DNA of 64,000 nucleotides. Origin: Nocardioides furvisabuli (GTDB lineage: Bacteria > Actinomycetota > Actinomycetes > Propionibacteriales > Nocardioidaceae). The DNA is taken from NCBI RefSeq assembly GCF_021083185.1, contig NZ_JAIGQB010000003.1, positions 62,001-126,000 on the forward strand. Reading direction: 5' to 3'. A program made the translations under genes and the position numbers. The notes beneath the pieces are model-generated. The model was given only the letters and a program-made list of their open reading frames with translations. It searched no databases and had not been told where the DNA came from. Positions 49,315 through 58,544 of this stretch are shown here, piece by piece. The number at the start of each line of letters is the position of its first letter. Positions within the stretch are counted from its first letter, which is position 1.

Positions 49315-51816
49315 ATGGCTGAGCTCCTCTTCCGCATCGGTCGCTTCGCCGCGCGGCGCCGCTGGACCGTGATCGGCGCCTGGCTGGGCGTCCTGGTGGT
49401 CACCGCGGTGACGTACGTGTCCTTCGCCGGCACCCTGTCGTCGTCGATCACGCTGCCCGACACCCCCACCACGCGGGTCTCCGGCCAGCTCGAGCGCGAC
49501 TTCGAGGGCGCCGGCGGCGGCAACGGCACGATCGTCGCCGAGACGAGCGACGGCTCGGCCTTCACCGACGCGCAGCAGCGCGAGATCACCGCGCTCATCG
49601 ACCGGATCGGCGAGGTCGACGACGTCTCCGACGTGACCGACCCCTTCGCCACCCAGGAGCAGCTCGACTCCTCCGCCGAGCAGGTGGCCGACGGCCAGCG
49701 GCAGCTGGAGGACGGACTGGCCCAGCTCGACGCGGCGCAGGCCCAGGTCGACGCCGGCCGCGAGGCGATCACCGACCAGCGGGCCCAGGCACGCGAGGAC
49801 GGCACCCTGCGCTCGATCCGCGACCAGCTCGCGGAGGCGGAGCAGCAGCTCGACGAGGGCCAGGCCGAGATCGACCGGCAGCGCGAGCGGGTCGAGCAGG
49901 AGTCCGCCCCGCTCGAGGTGGGCGTGGTGCTGTCCGAGCTCTCTGCCGGCTACCGGACGGTGTCGCAGGACGGCTCGGCCGCCGTGGCCAACGTGACCTT
50001 CACGGTGCCGATCAACGAGCTCACCGCCGAGGTGAAGACCGAGATCGAGGACCTCACCACCGGCGCCGACATCGCGGGCGTCGAGCTCCACCCGTCGCAG
50101 GAGATCGCCCAGACCGTGCCGTCGATCCTCGGCCCGGGGGAGATCGCCGGTGTCGTCATCGCGGCCATCGCGCTCTTCGTGGTGCTCGGCACCGTGCTGG
50201 GCGCGGCGCTCCCCCTCGTCACCGCGCTGCTCGGCGTGGGCGTGGCGTCCCTGGCGTCGCTGTCGTTCTCCGGGCTGGTGGAGTTCGTCTCCGTCACGCC
50301 GGTCCTCGGCGTGATGCTCGGCCTCGCGGTCGGCATCGACTACTCCCTCTTCATCATCAACCGGCACCGCCGCCAGCTGATGCAGGGAGCCGACCTGCAC
50401 GACTCGGTCGGCCTGGCCAACGGGACGTCGGGCAACGCGGTCGTCTTCGCGGGCGTGACCGTGATCGTCGCGCTGCTGGCCCTCAACGTCACCGGCGTCG
50501 GGTTCCTCGGGCTGATGGGCACCGTCGGCGCCGTCGCCGTCCTCGTCGCGATCCTCATGGCCGTCACCCTCACCCCGGCCGTCCTCGGCCTCGTCGGCCC
50601 GCGCATCCTGCGCAAGCGCGAGCGCGCCCGACTGGCGGCCGGTGACGAGGCTCCGGACGACGCCGCGATCACCGAGCGGGACGAGCCGATGACCACGCGT
50701 CACGCGCTGACCGTGCTCGCCCTCGGCGTCGTCGCCCTGCTGGTGCTGGCCGCGCCCGCCACGCAGATGCGGCTCGGGCTGCCCGACGGCTCCACCCAGC
50801 CGGAGGACTCGCCCGGATTCCTCGCCCACGAGGTGCAGGCGGACAAGTTCGGCGAGGGCTTCAACGGTCCCCTGCTCGTCGTCGCCGACCTCCCCGCGCC
50901 GGTCGCCGAGGACGGCCTGCTCGCCGAGCAGGCCGCGATCGGCCAGGCCATCGACGACGTCGGCGGGGTGGACGCGGTGGTCCCGATCGGCGCCTCGCGC
51001 GACGCAGACGCGCTGGCCTTCCAGGTGATCCCCTCCTACTGGCCCTCCAGCGAGGCGACCGCCCGGCTGGTGGACGAGCTCCGCGGCCTGACTCCGTCGA
51101 CCGCCGGCGGCGAGGTCACCCTCGGCGTGGCGGGCAACGCCAGCGCCGGGATCGACATCTCGGACAAGCTCTCCGACGTGCTGCCGGTCTACCTCGCGCT
51201 GGTCGTCGGCCTGTCGATGCTGATCCTCGTGGTGGTCTTCCGGTCGATCCTGGTGCCGCTGACCGCCACGCTCGGCTTCGTGCTCTCGCTGCTCGCGACC
51301 TTCGGCGGCATCACCGCGATCTTCCAGCTCGGCTTCCTCAGCGACCTCTTCGGCGTCCACGCACCCGGGCCGGTGCTCAGCTTCCTGCCGATCATCGCCA
51401 CCGGCATCCTCTTCGGCCTCGCCATGGACTACCAGCTCTTCCTGGTCTCAGGGATGCGGGAGGCGTACGCCCACGGTGCTCCGGCACGCGTCGCGGTGCA
51501 GCACGGGCTCAACGCCGGGCGGGCGGTCGTGACGGCCGCGGCGATCATCATGATCTCGGTCTTCGCGGGCTTCATCTTCTCCCACGACGCGACCATCAAG
51601 CCGATCGGCTTCGGCCTGGCCTTCGGGGTGCTGCTCGACGCGTTCGTGGTGCGGATGGTGCTGATCCCGGCCGCGATGCACCTGCTCGGCGAGCATGCGT
51701 GGTGGCTGCCGCGCTGGCTGGACCGGATCCTGCCCGACGTCGACGTGGAGGGCGCGAAGCTCGAGCGCAGCCACCCGGTGCACTCCGCGCCGACCCACGA
51801 CACAATGCACCCGTGA
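49315..51816 (+). CDS. MMPL-family (RND-type) transporter
   Basis: An 833-residue RND-superfamily exporter with twelve predicted spans in two halves. Motifs include [40 protein letters not shown], and in the second half [20 protein letters not shown] and [20 protein letters not shown]. The first external domain carries a predicted coiled coil (about 120-200, [20 protein letters not shown]). Such proteins export lipids, drugs or siderophores. It is preceded by a TetR gene with its operator, and its stop overlaps the HAD gene start (GTGA). Confidence 0.93.
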   Translation: MAELLFRIGRFAARRRWTVIGAWLGVLVVTAVTYVSFAGTLSSSITLPDTPTTRVSGQLERDFEGAGGGNGTIVAETSDGSAFTDAQQREITALIDRIGEVDDVSDVTDPFATQEQLDSSAEQVADGQRQLEDGLAQLDAAQAQVDAGREAITDQRAQAREDGTLRSIRDQLAEAEQQLDEGQAEIDRQRERVEQESAPLEVGVVLSELSAGYRTVSQDGSAAVANVTFTVPINELTAEVKTEIEDLTTGADIAGVELHPSQEIAQTVPSILGPGEIAGVVIAAIALFVVLGTVLGAALPLVTALLGVGVASLASLSFSGLVEFVSVTPVLGVMLGLAVGIDYSLFIINRHRRQLMQGADLHDSVGLANGTSGNAVVFAGVTVIVALLALNVTGVGFLGLMGTVGAVAVLVAILMAVTLTPAVLGLVGPRILRKRERARLAAGDEAPDDAAITERDEPMTTRHALTVLALGVVALLVLAAPATQMRLGLPDGSTQPEDSPGFLAHEVQADKFGEGFNGPLLVVADLPAPVAEDGLLAEQAAIGQAIDDVGGVDAVVPIGASRDADALAFQVIPSYWPSSEATARLVDELRGLTPSTAGGEVTLGVAGNASAGIDISDKLSDVLPVYLALVVGLSMLILVVVFRSILVPLTATLGFVLSLLATFGGITAIFQLGFLSDLFGVHAPGPVLSFLPIIATGILFGLAMDYQLFLVSGMREAYAHGAPARVAVQHGLNAGRAVVTAAAIIMISVFAGFIFSHDATIKPIGFGLAFGVLLDAFVVRMVLIPAAMHLLGEHAWWLPRWLDRILPDVDVEGAKLERSHPVHSAPTHDTMHP

Positions 51817-52634
51817 CCGACTCCCGCCCCGTCCGCACCTGGCTGACCGACATGGACGGGGTCCTCGTGCGCGAGGAGGACCCGATCCCGGGGGCGAAGG
51901 AGTTCATCGCCGCCCTGCGCGAGCAGGAGATCCCCTTCCTGGTCCTGACCAACAACTCGATCTTCACCCCGCGGGACCTGCGGGTGCGGCTCCTGCGCAG
52001 CAGCGGCATCGACGTGCCGGAGGACTCGATCTGGACGTCGGCGCTCGCGACCGCGCAGTTCCTCGACGAGCAGCGTCCGGGCGGTTCGGCGTACGTCGTG
52101 GGCGAGAGCGGGCTCACCGCCGCGGTCCACGACATCGGCTACGTCATGACCGACCAGGAGCCGGACTACGTCGTGCTCGGCGAGACCCGGACCTACTCCT
52201 TCGAGGCCATCACCCGCGCCATCCGGCTGATCAACGACGGGGCGCGCTTCATCGCCACCAACCCCGACCCGAGCGGCCCGAGTGTGCAGGGGATGCTGCC
52301 GGCCACCGGGTCGGTCGCGGCGCTGATCAGCACCGCCACCGGGCGCCAGCCCTACTTCATCGGCAAGCCCAACCCGCTGATGATGCGCAGCGCGCTCAAC
52401 CGCATCGAGGCCCACTCCGAGACGACGGTGATGATCGGCGACCGGATGGACACCGACATCATCAGCGGCCTCGAGGCGGGCCTGCGCACGATCCTCGTCG
52501 CGACCGGCGCGACCGAGCGCCACCAGGTGCGGGACTTCCCCTACCGGCCCACGATGGTCGTCGACTCGATCGCCGACGTGGTGCCGATGGTCGGGCAGAT
52601 GCTGCTTCCCGAGGGGTCGGGCGAGGTCATCTAG
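51813..52634 (+). CDS. HAD-IIA-family hydrolase (NagD-like)
   Basis: A 273-residue HAD phosphatase of the NagD/4-nitrophenylphosphatase group. Motif I is [19 protein letters not shown], motif II lies in [16 protein letters not shown], and motif IV is [37 protein letters not shown] gives the motif III lysine. The substrate may be a nucleotide or sugar phosphate. It is coupled to the MMPL gene through overlapping stop and start, although a functional link is not obvious. Confidence 0.9.
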   Translation: MTDSRPVRTWLTDMDGVLVREEDPIPGAKEFIAALREQEIPFLVLTNNSIFTPRDLRVRLLRSSGIDVPEDSIWTSALATAQFLDEQRPGGSAYVVGESGLTAAVHDIGYVMTDQEPDYVVLGETRTYSFEAITRAIRLINDGARFIATNPDPSGPSVQGMLPATGSVAALISTATGRQPYFIGKPNPLMMRSALNRIEAHSETTVMIGDRMDTDIISGLEAGLRTILVATGATERHQVRDFPYRPTMVVDSIADVVPMVGQMLLPEGSGEVI

Positions 52635-52692
52635 GGACTGCCGGTTCCCGCGCGGGACCTGCCCCTGTCGGGTCGACGCTTGTAGCATCGAG

Positions 52693-52727
52693 CACCTGCT
52701 CGTCTCCGGGACCCCGGGGACCAGGTG
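52693..52727 (+). promoter_or_regulatory. Leader hairpin of the PAS-ANTAR gene
   Basis: CACCTG (52693-52698) pairs with CAGGTG (52722-52727), and GTCTCCGG pairs with CCGGGGAC inside it around a GACC loop, with a three-base bulge. A TAGCAT box (52683-52688) just upstream would start transcription at the base of the hairpin, 60 bases before the ATG. ANTAR domains bind hairpin RNAs, so autoregulation is conceivable. Confidence 0.45.
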
Positions 52728-52757
52728 TCAGCGCTTCATCACGAAGGACGAGAGTGC

Positions 52758-53429
52758 ATGGTGGACGCCCGACCCCTGCGCGGAACCCAACCCCCGGGTG
52801 TCGCTGCGCCGTTCACGTATGACGTGGTCGACGACCGCTGGGAGTGGTCCGACGCTCTCTACCACCTGCACGGCTACCTCCCCCGCGAGATACCCGCCAC
52901 CACCCATGCGCTGATGAGCCACAAGCACCCGGACGATCGCGAGCGGGTCGCGGGCGTCTTCGCCGCCGCTGTCCGAGACGGCGAGACCTACACCTGCTAC
53001 CACCGGATCATCGACCGCAACCAGCAGGTCCTGTCCGTGGTCAGCGTGGGCACGACCCGTCTCGACCCGGACGGCCGAACGACTGGGGTCGAGGGCTACT
53101 ACATCGACCTCACGGCTGCCCGTCGCGAGGAGTCCGAGGTCGACGTCCGCGACGCACTCGCACGCAAGGCACGCAACGGCCCGATCATCGAGCAGGCCAA
53201 GGGCATGATCATGCTGGCGGAGGGCTGCACCGCCGACGAGGCGTTCGACCGACTACGGACATGCTCGGCGCACGCCAACCGCAAGGTGGGCGACCTCGCC
53301 CGGGACCTGGTCGAGTCCCTGGCCACGAGCAGTCCCGACAGCGGTCTCGTGTCAGAGGTCCTGGGCCAGCTGGTCGACGCCGCTCGCACGGCACCCGTCG
53401 CCGAGACCGGGCCAGGCGCCTCCGCCTGA
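52758..53429 (+). CDS. PAS-ANTAR domain RNA-binding regulator
   Basis: A 223-residue protein with an N-terminal PAS_3-type domain (about 15-115, YDVVDDRWEWSDALYHLHGY, SHKHPDDRERVAGVFAAAV, YCYHRIIDRN-like strands) and a C-terminal ANTAR domain (about 125-190, NGPIIEQAKGMIMLAEGCTA, DEAFDRLRTCSAHANRKVGD). PAS-ANTAR proteins act as sensor-linked transcription antiterminators. The ATG at 52758 follows an AGGACGAG sequence; a GTG directly after it is possible. A strong leader hairpin lies upstream. Confidence 0.9.
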   Translation: MVDARPLRGTQPPGVAAPFTYDVVDDRWEWSDALYHLHGYLPREIPATTHALMSHKHPDDRERVAGVFAAAVRDGETYTCYHRIIDRNQQVLSVVSVGTTRLDPDGRTTGVEGYYIDLTAARREESEVDVRDALARKARNGPIIEQAKGMIMLAEGCTADEAFDRLRTCSAHANRKVGDLARDLVESLATSSPDSGLVSEVLGQLVDAARTAPVAETGPGASA

Positions 53430-53474
53430 CCCGTGCCCCGCTCTCGGACGATCGTGCGATCAGCGGTCGTCCCC

Positions 53475-53717
53475 TCAGGCAGCGCGACCGGGCAGCAGGC
53501 GGCGTACGGCTCCGCGCAGCGCGCTCTCCGGACGGCCACCGCGCTGGATGGGGAGCAGGTGGGTGAGGTTCTCGCGCTCGGCCATCAGCTGGATCGCGTC
53601 GTCCTCGTAGCCCTGCGCCAGGTCCTCGGCGGCGGCGAGGTCGTCGCGGGCGACCGCGGCCTCGACCAGGCGCGCGTAGTGGTCGTGCAGCTCGTCGAGC
53701 TCGTCGATCAGTCGCAT
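53475..53717 (-). CDS. Small helical protein, unknown
   Basis: An 80-residue protein, not recognised. The first 50 residues are a continuous charged helix (MRLIDELDELHDHYARLVEA, ARDDLAAAEDLAQGYEDDAI) and the C-terminus is basic (RGAVRRLLPGRAA). GAGGAG lies 6 bases upstream of the ATG at 53717, strong support for translation. A short inverted repeat, TTGGA-N4-TCCAA at 53765-53778, lies in its upstream region. It converges with the PAS-ANTAR gene. Confidence 0.7.
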   Translation of the reverse strand: MRLIDELDELHDHYARLVEAAVARDDLAAAEDLAQGYEDDAIQLMAERENLTHLLPIQRGGRPESALRGAVRRLLPGRAA

Positions 53718-53805
53718 CTCGTTCTCCTCGGGTAGGGACTTATGTCTCCAGTGTGCCGAAGTCTTTGGAACGATCCAACAGCTGGGCGGTGTGACCTTGC
53801 CCGCG

Positions 53806-55317
53806 TCAACGCGCGTAGGGCGTGAGCAGCTGGTCGACGGGGGCGTAGTCGTCGGTCAGCACCGGGGCGTCGCCGGTCCAGGCGTCGAGGTCCTCGCCCT
53901 CGAGCGCACCCCAGGTGAGGTCGCGCTCGGCCATCCGGTCCTCGATCGCGGCGACGCCGAGCGGTGACGCCGAGGCGACCACGACGAGGTTGCCCCCCTC
54001 CTCCCCCGCGAGCGACGACGGTTCGGCGAGCAGGGCGACGTGGTCGAAGACCTCCGCCGTCGTCGCGACGGCAGCCCGGGCGAAGTCGAGCGGACCGAAG
54101 TCGATGAGGTTGGCGACGTAGACCCCGTCCGCGGCCAGCGCCTCCTCCAGGCCGCCGACGGCCTCGACGCTTGCGAGGTGCCACGGCACGCTGACACCGC
54201 CGAAGGCGTCGCCGACCACCAGGTCGAGGGAGGCGGGAGGGAGGTCGTCGATGGCGAGGCGGCCGTCCTCGACGCCGACCGCGACGCCCTCGGGCAGCGA
54301 GCCACCGAGGAGGCGTACGTCGGCCGCCACCACGCCCGCGTCGATCTCCGACACCCGGCTGCTGGTGCCGGGACGGGTGGTGGCGAGGTAGCGCGGGATC
54401 GTGAGGCCGCCGGCGCCGAGGTGGTAGGCGTCGAGCGGCTCGCCCCCGGCGAAGGCGGTGTCGGTGACCGAGGCCATCGCCTGGACGTAGGCGAACTCGA
54501 GGTGGGTCGGGTCCTCGACGTCGACGTAGGAGTGCCGCAGCCCGTCGAGCACCAGGGTCCGTCCGGTGGGTCGCTCGGGGTCGGTCGTGATCGCGAGGCA
54601 GTGGTAGGTCGTCTCGGTGTCGCAGCCGCTGGGTGCGGCCGCCGCGCCGAGCCCCGCCAGCGCCACGACGAGTGCGAGCACGACGTCGCTGCGCCCGCGG
54701 CGCCCGGCGACCTGCACCGCCACCGCCGCCACCAGCAGCGCGACGCCGAGTCCGACGAGGATGCCGCTGACCGGCACCCGCGAGATCAGCACGAAGCCGG
54801 TCACCACGGTGCCGAAGATCGCCCCGACCGTGCCGACCCCGGAGAGGTGTCCGACCACGCTGCCGGTCTGGTGGAGGCTGGTGAGGCGCAGCTTGATCAC
54901 CACCGGCGTCACCGCCGACAGCAGCGCGCCCGGCACGAGGATGGACAAGGTCGCCATCAGGAGCAGCAGTCCCGGGCTGCCGGATGCCGCAGAGCCCCGC
55001 ACCAGCGTCGGCGTCAGCGCGACCGCGGCCCCGGAGACGCCCAGCAGCGGGCCGAGGAGGTGCCGCGGTGCGACGCGGTCGGCGCTCCGCCCGCCGGCCC
55101 ACGTGCCCGCGGCGATCGCGGTCAGCGCCAGGCCGATCACCATCGTGTTCGTCTCGAGCGTCAGGCCGAAGTACGGCGCCAGCAACCGCAGCGCGACCAG
55201 CTCGACGACCAGCACCGCCGCCGACGAGCCGAAGACCAGGGCGGCGGCCACCCACGGACCGAGCCCGGGTCCGGTCGTCGACCCCGGTGCCGGTGCCGCT
55301 GCCTCGTCGCTCGTCAT
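53806..55317 (-). CDS. Fused MFS-type membrane / spermidine synthase-like protein
   Basis: A 503-residue protein. The N-terminal ~210 residues hold about seven membrane segments (VLVVELVALRLLAPYFGLTL, GALLSAVTPVVIKLRLTSLH, AIFGTVVTGFVLISRVPVSG). The C-terminal SAM-dependent aminopropyltransferase-like domain has YHLGAGGLTIPRYLATTRPG, VSEIDAGVVAADVRLLGG, LDLVVGDAFGGVSVPWHLAS and YVANLIDFGPLDFARAAVAT. This fusion is widespread, but its activity is unknown and true spermidine synthesis is not implied. The ATG at 55317 lies 45 bases after the chromate transporter gene. Confidence 0.85.
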   Translation of the reverse strand: MTSDEAAAPAPGSTTGPGLGPWVAAALVFGSSAAVLVVELVALRLLAPYFGLTLETNTMVIGLALTAIAAGTWAGGRSADRVAPRHLLGPLLGVSGAAVALTPTLVRGSAASGSPGLLLLMATLSILVPGALLSAVTPVVIKLRLTSLHQTGSVVGHLSGVGTVGAIFGTVVTGFVLISRVPVSGILVGLGVALLVAAVAVQVAGRRGRSDVVLALVVALAGLGAAAAPSGCDTETTYHCLAITTDPERPTGRTLVLDGLRHSYVDVEDPTHLEFAYVQAMASVTDTAFAGGEPLDAYHLGAGGLTIPRYLATTRPGTSSRVSEIDAGVVAADVRLLGGSLPEGVAVGVEDGRLAIDDLPPASLDLVVGDAFGGVSVPWHLASVEAVGGLEEALAADGVYVANLIDFGPLDFARAAVATTAEVFDHVALLAEPSSLAGEEGGNLVVVASASPLGVAAIEDRMAERDLTWGALEGEDLDAWTGDAPVLTDDYAPVDQLLTPYAR

Positions 55318-55362
55318 GCGCCGATCCTCGCCCACCGCCGCAACCGGTGCGGCGTACGCCCC

Positions 55363-56727
55363 TCAGGCGGCGAGCGCCAGGCCGAGCACGACGCCGGCCA
55401 GCGCGCAGGCACCGAGGGTGCGCAGGACCGACCAGCCGCGCCAGAAGACGAGCGCGCAGCCCAGCACCGTGATCGCGAGCGACGGCCACTCGAGCGAGCC
55501 GAGCAGGGGGTACTCCACGTCGAGCGGGCCTGAGGTGAGGCGGGCGGTCTCGGCGAAGAGGGTGTGGAGGGAGAAGAAGACCGCGAGGCTGGCGATCACG
55601 CCGACGACCGCCGCGGTGATGCCGGCGAGCGCGGCGGCGAGGTCGCGGTTGCCGCGCAGGCGCTCGACGTAGGGGGCGCCGAGCAGGATGAAGAGGAAGC
55701 ACGGCACGAAGGTCACCCACGTGGTGAGCAGCGCGGCGAGCACCGCCGCCGCCCACGGGTCGAGCCCGCCGGGTGCGCGGTAGGCGCCGACGAAGGCGAC
55801 GAACTGCACGACCATCACCAGCGGGCCAGGCGTGGTCTCGGCGAGCGCGAGACCGCGCACCATCTCGCCGGGGGCCAGCCAGCCGTAGACGCTGACCGCC
55901 TGCTGCGCGACGTAGGCCAGGACGGCGTACGCCCCGCCGAAGGTGACCACGGCCGCGCCGGAGAAGAAGAGGCCCTGGTCGACGAAGATGCTCGAGCGGC
56001 CGAGGAGCACCGCGGCGAGGGCGACGGGGGCGAACCAGGCGGTGAGGCCGATGGCGAGGACCAGCGCGGAGCGGCGGGTGGACGGGCGCTCGGAGTGCAG
56101 CGCGTCGTCGCTGATCAACGGCACCGGGCCGTCGTCGACCGCGGCCCGCGGCGGATGGGTGAGGGTCGGGATCCGGCGCCCCAGCACCCAGCCGAGGAGC
56201 GCGGCCACGGCGACCACGGCCGGGAAGGGGACGGCGAAGAGGGTCAGCGCGACGAACGACAGCACTGCCACGGCGACCAGGGCAGGGTCACCGAGGCCCT
56301 TGCGGCCGACCCGGACCACGGCCTGCACGACGATCGCGATGACGGCGGGCGCGAGGCCGAGGAAGAGTGACTCGACGAGCGGGCTGTCGCCGTGGGCGAC
56401 GTAGATCCCCGACAGCACCAGCAGCGCCACGACACCGGGGAGGATGAAGAGGATGCCCGCGACCAGCGCGCCGCGCACGCCGTTGAGCAGCCACCCGACG
56501 TACGTCGCCAGCTGCTGCGCCTCGGGCCCGGGGAGCAGCGTGCAGTAGGACAGCGCGAAGAGGAACCGCTGCTGGCCGATCCAGCGCTTCTCGTCCACGA
56601 GCGTGCGCTGCATGACCGCGATCTGCCCGGCCGGACCGCCGAAGGTCTGCAGCGAGATGGCGAACCACGCCCTCGCGGCCTCGCGCAGCGAGATGACGTC
56701 GCGGGTCGTGCGGGAGCCGGTGCCCAT
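55363..56727 (-). CDS. chrA: Chromate-type (CHR family) transporter
   Basis: A 454-residue membrane protein with two homologous CHR domains. The N-terminal half has WFAISLQTFGGPAGQIAVMQ, EKRWIGQQRFLFALSYCTLL and LPGPEAQQLATYVGWLLNGV, and the C-terminal half repeats the pattern with SGAAVVTFGGAYAVLAYVAQ, LALAETTPGPLVMVVQFVAF. ChrA proteins export chromate in exchange for other ions; related members may move other oxyanions. The ATG at 56727 was chosen because MGTGSRTTRDVISLREAARA precedes the first helix naturally. Confidence 0.9.
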   Translation of the reverse strand: MGTGSRTTRDVISLREAARAWFAISLQTFGGPAGQIAVMQRTLVDEKRWIGQQRFLFALSYCTLLPGPEAQQLATYVGWLLNGVRGALVAGILFILPGVVALLVLSGIYVAHGDSPLVESLFLGLAPAVIAIVVQAVVRVGRKGLGDPALVAVAVLSFVALTLFAVPFPAVVAVAALLGWVLGRRIPTLTHPPRAAVDDGPVPLISDDALHSERPSTRRSALVLAIGLTAWFAPVALAAVLLGRSSIFVDQGLFFSGAAVVTFGGAYAVLAYVAQQAVSVYGWLAPGEMVRGLALAETTPGPLVMVVQFVAFVGAYRAPGGLDPWAAAVLAALLTTWVTFVPCFLFILLGAPYVERLRGNRDLAAALAGITAAVVGVIASLAVFFSLHTLFAETARLTSGPLDVEYPLLGSLEWPSLAITVLGCALVFWRGWSVLRTLGACALAGVVLGLALAA

Positions 56728-56792
56728 GGCTGCATGGGACCGTGGCGTGAGGAGGAAAGTCAAGCCGACTGGTCGACTTAGCCCCGGACATG

Positions 56793-56824
56793 ACCGACGC
56801 CCCGGCCGTGGCCGGGGCGTCGGT
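56793..56824 (-). terminator. Perfect 15-bp hairpin terminator
   Basis: ACCGACGCCCCGGCC (56793-56807) and GGCCGGGGCGTCGGT (56810-56824) are exact inverted repeats with only two bases between. The hairpin lies 15 bases past the stop of the GlsB-type gene on the minus strand. Confidence 0.85.
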
Positions 56825-56839
56825 GGATGCTGCGGTGGC

Positions 56840-57097
56840 TCAGGCGGTCTTGTTCTTGCCGGCCACGGACTCGGCAACGCCGATCAGCAGGACGGCGAAC
56901 ACGACGGCGAGCACGAAGCCCAGCACGTTGAGCTCGAAGATGCCGCCGGTGCCGAAGAACTGGGCGATGACGCCGCCGATCAGCGAGCCGACGAGGCCCA
57001 GGCCGAGGGTGGCGAGGATGCCGAGGTTCTGCTTGCCGGGCTTGATGAGCCGGGCCAGCGCTCCGATGATGAGGCCGGCGACGAGGAATCCGATCAT
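56840..57097 (-). CDS. GlsB/YeaQ/YmgE-family stress-response membrane protein
   Basis: An 85-residue membrane protein of the transglycosylase-associated protein family. It shows MIGFLVAGLIIGALARLIKP, then LATLGLGLVGSLIGGVIAQF and LGFVLAVVFAVLLIGVAES, that is three hydrophobic segments with glycine zippers. Members are small stress-induced membrane proteins of unclear function. AAGGAGC lies before the ATG. A very strong terminator follows, so it is a stand-alone transcript. Confidence 0.9.
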   Translation of the reverse strand: MIGFLVAGLIIGALARLIKPGKQNLGILATLGLGLVGSLIGGVIAQFFGTGGIFELNVLGFVLAVVFAVLLIGVAESVAGKNKTA

Positions 57098-57164
57098 GTG
57101 CTGCTCCTTGGCTCTTGTCGGGCGTCGTGGTGACGCCCTCCCTCGAGCGTAGGGGTTCGCGCGC

Positions 57165-58544
57165 TCATCGCTGCTTCGCCGACACCTCGCCGATCGCGGC
57201 GTCGAGGATCGCCAGTCCCGCGCGCGCCTCGTCCGGGGTGATGGTGAGCGGCGGCACGACGTGGATGCGGTTGAAGTTGGCGAAGGGCAGCATCCCCCTG
57301 CGCCGGCACGCGGCGAGGATCGCGTTCATCTCCGGGCTGCTCGCACCGTACGGCGCCAGTGGCTCGCGGGTCGCGCGGTCCGCGACCATCTCGACGGCCC
57401 AGAAGGCGCCGGTGCCGCGCACCTCGCCGATCCACTCGTGGCGCGCGGCCAGCTCCGCGAGGCCGGGCCCGAGGACCTCGTCGCCGAGCCGTGCGGCCTG
57501 CTCGACCACGGCGTCGTCCTCCATCGTCTCGATGGTCGCCACCGCGGCGGCGCAGGCGAGCGGGTGGCCGGAGTAGGTCAGGCCGCCGGGGTAGACCCGG
57601 TCGTCGAAGGTGCGCTGGATCGCGCCGCTGATCGCGACGCCTCCGAGCGGCACGTAGCCGGAGTTCACGCCCTTGGCGAAGGTGAGCAGGTCGGGCACGA
57701 CACCGCGGTCGGTGGCGCCGTGCTCGATCGCGAACCACTTCCCCGCGCGCCCGAAGCCCGACATCACCTCGTCTGCGATCAGCATGATCCCGGACCGGTC
57801 GCACAGCTCACGCACGCCGGCGAGGTAGCCCGGCGGCGGCACCATGATGCCAGCCGTCCCGGGGATCGACTCCAGCATGACCGCCGCGATCGTGGTCGGG
57901 CCCTCGAGGGCGATGACCTGCTCGAGGTGGGCGAGCGCGCGCTGGCACTCCTCCTCCTCGGTCGTGGCGGAGAAGGCGCTGCGGTAGAGGAAGGGCCCGA
58001 AGAAGTGGACCGTGCCCGTCGCGCCGTGGTCGCTGGCCCACCGGCGCGGGTCGCCCGTGACGTTGACCGCGAGGTGGGTGCCGCCGTGGTAGCTGCGGTA
58101 GGTCGAGAGCACCTTGTGGCGACCGGTGTGCAGCCGGGCCATCCGGATGGCGTGCTCGTTGGCGTCGGCACCGCCGTTGGTGAAGAAGATCCGGTCCAGG
58201 TCGCCCGGGGTGTGGGAGGCGATGAGCCGGGCCGCCTCGGACCGGGCGCCGTTGGCGTGGCCCGGGGCGACCGTGCAGAGGGTTGCGGCCTGCTCCTGGA
58301 TCGCCGCGACGATGCGCGGGTGCTGGTGACCGAGGTTGGTGAAGACGAGCTGCGAGGTGAAGTCGAGCAGCCGGTTGCCCTCGCCGTCCCAGACGTGGGA
58401 GCCCTCGGCCCTGGTCACGACCATCGGGTCGAGCGCGGCCTGGGCCGACCAGGAGTGGAAGACGTGGCGGCGGTCCAGCTCGTAGGCCCGTGCCGGGTCG
58501 TCGAAGGTGCGTACGCCGCTCGCAGTGGCAGTGGTCTCAGACAT
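57165..58544 (-). CDS. Class III aminotransferase (omega-amino acid / polyamine type)
   Basis: A 459-residue PLP enzyme. It has HSWSAQAALDPMVVTRAEGS, HVWDGEGNRLLDFTSQLVFT, FFTNGGADANEHAIRMARLH, MLIADEVMSGFGRAGKWFAI and Schiff-base Lys291 in LTFAKGVNSGYVPLGG. Members transfer amino groups from beta-alanine, GABA, putrescine or taurine to pyruvate or 2-oxoglutarate. The ATG at 58544 overlaps the mmsA 3' end by 8 bases, so the two are co-expressed; its product aldehyde could feed MmsA. Confidence 0.9.
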   Translation of the reverse strand: MSETTATASGVRTFDDPARAYELDRRHVFHSWSAQAALDPMVVTRAEGSHVWDGEGNRLLDFTSQLVFTNLGHQHPRIVAAIQEQAATLCTVAPGHANGARSEAARLIASHTPGDLDRIFFTNGGADANEHAIRMARLHTGRHKVLSTYRSYHGGTHLAVNVTGDPRRWASDHGATGTVHFFGPFLYRSAFSATTEEEECQRALAHLEQVIALEGPTTIAAVMLESIPGTAGIMVPPPGYLAGVRELCDRSGIMLIADEVMSGFGRAGKWFAIEHGATDRGVVPDLLTFAKGVNSGYVPLGGVAISGAIQRTFDDRVYPGGLTYSGHPLACAAAVATIETMEDDAVVEQAARLGDEVLGPGLAELAARHEWIGEVRGTGAFWAVEMVADRATREPLAPYGASSPEMNAILAACRRRGMLPFANFNRIHVVPPLTITPDEARAGLAILDAAIGEVSAKQR

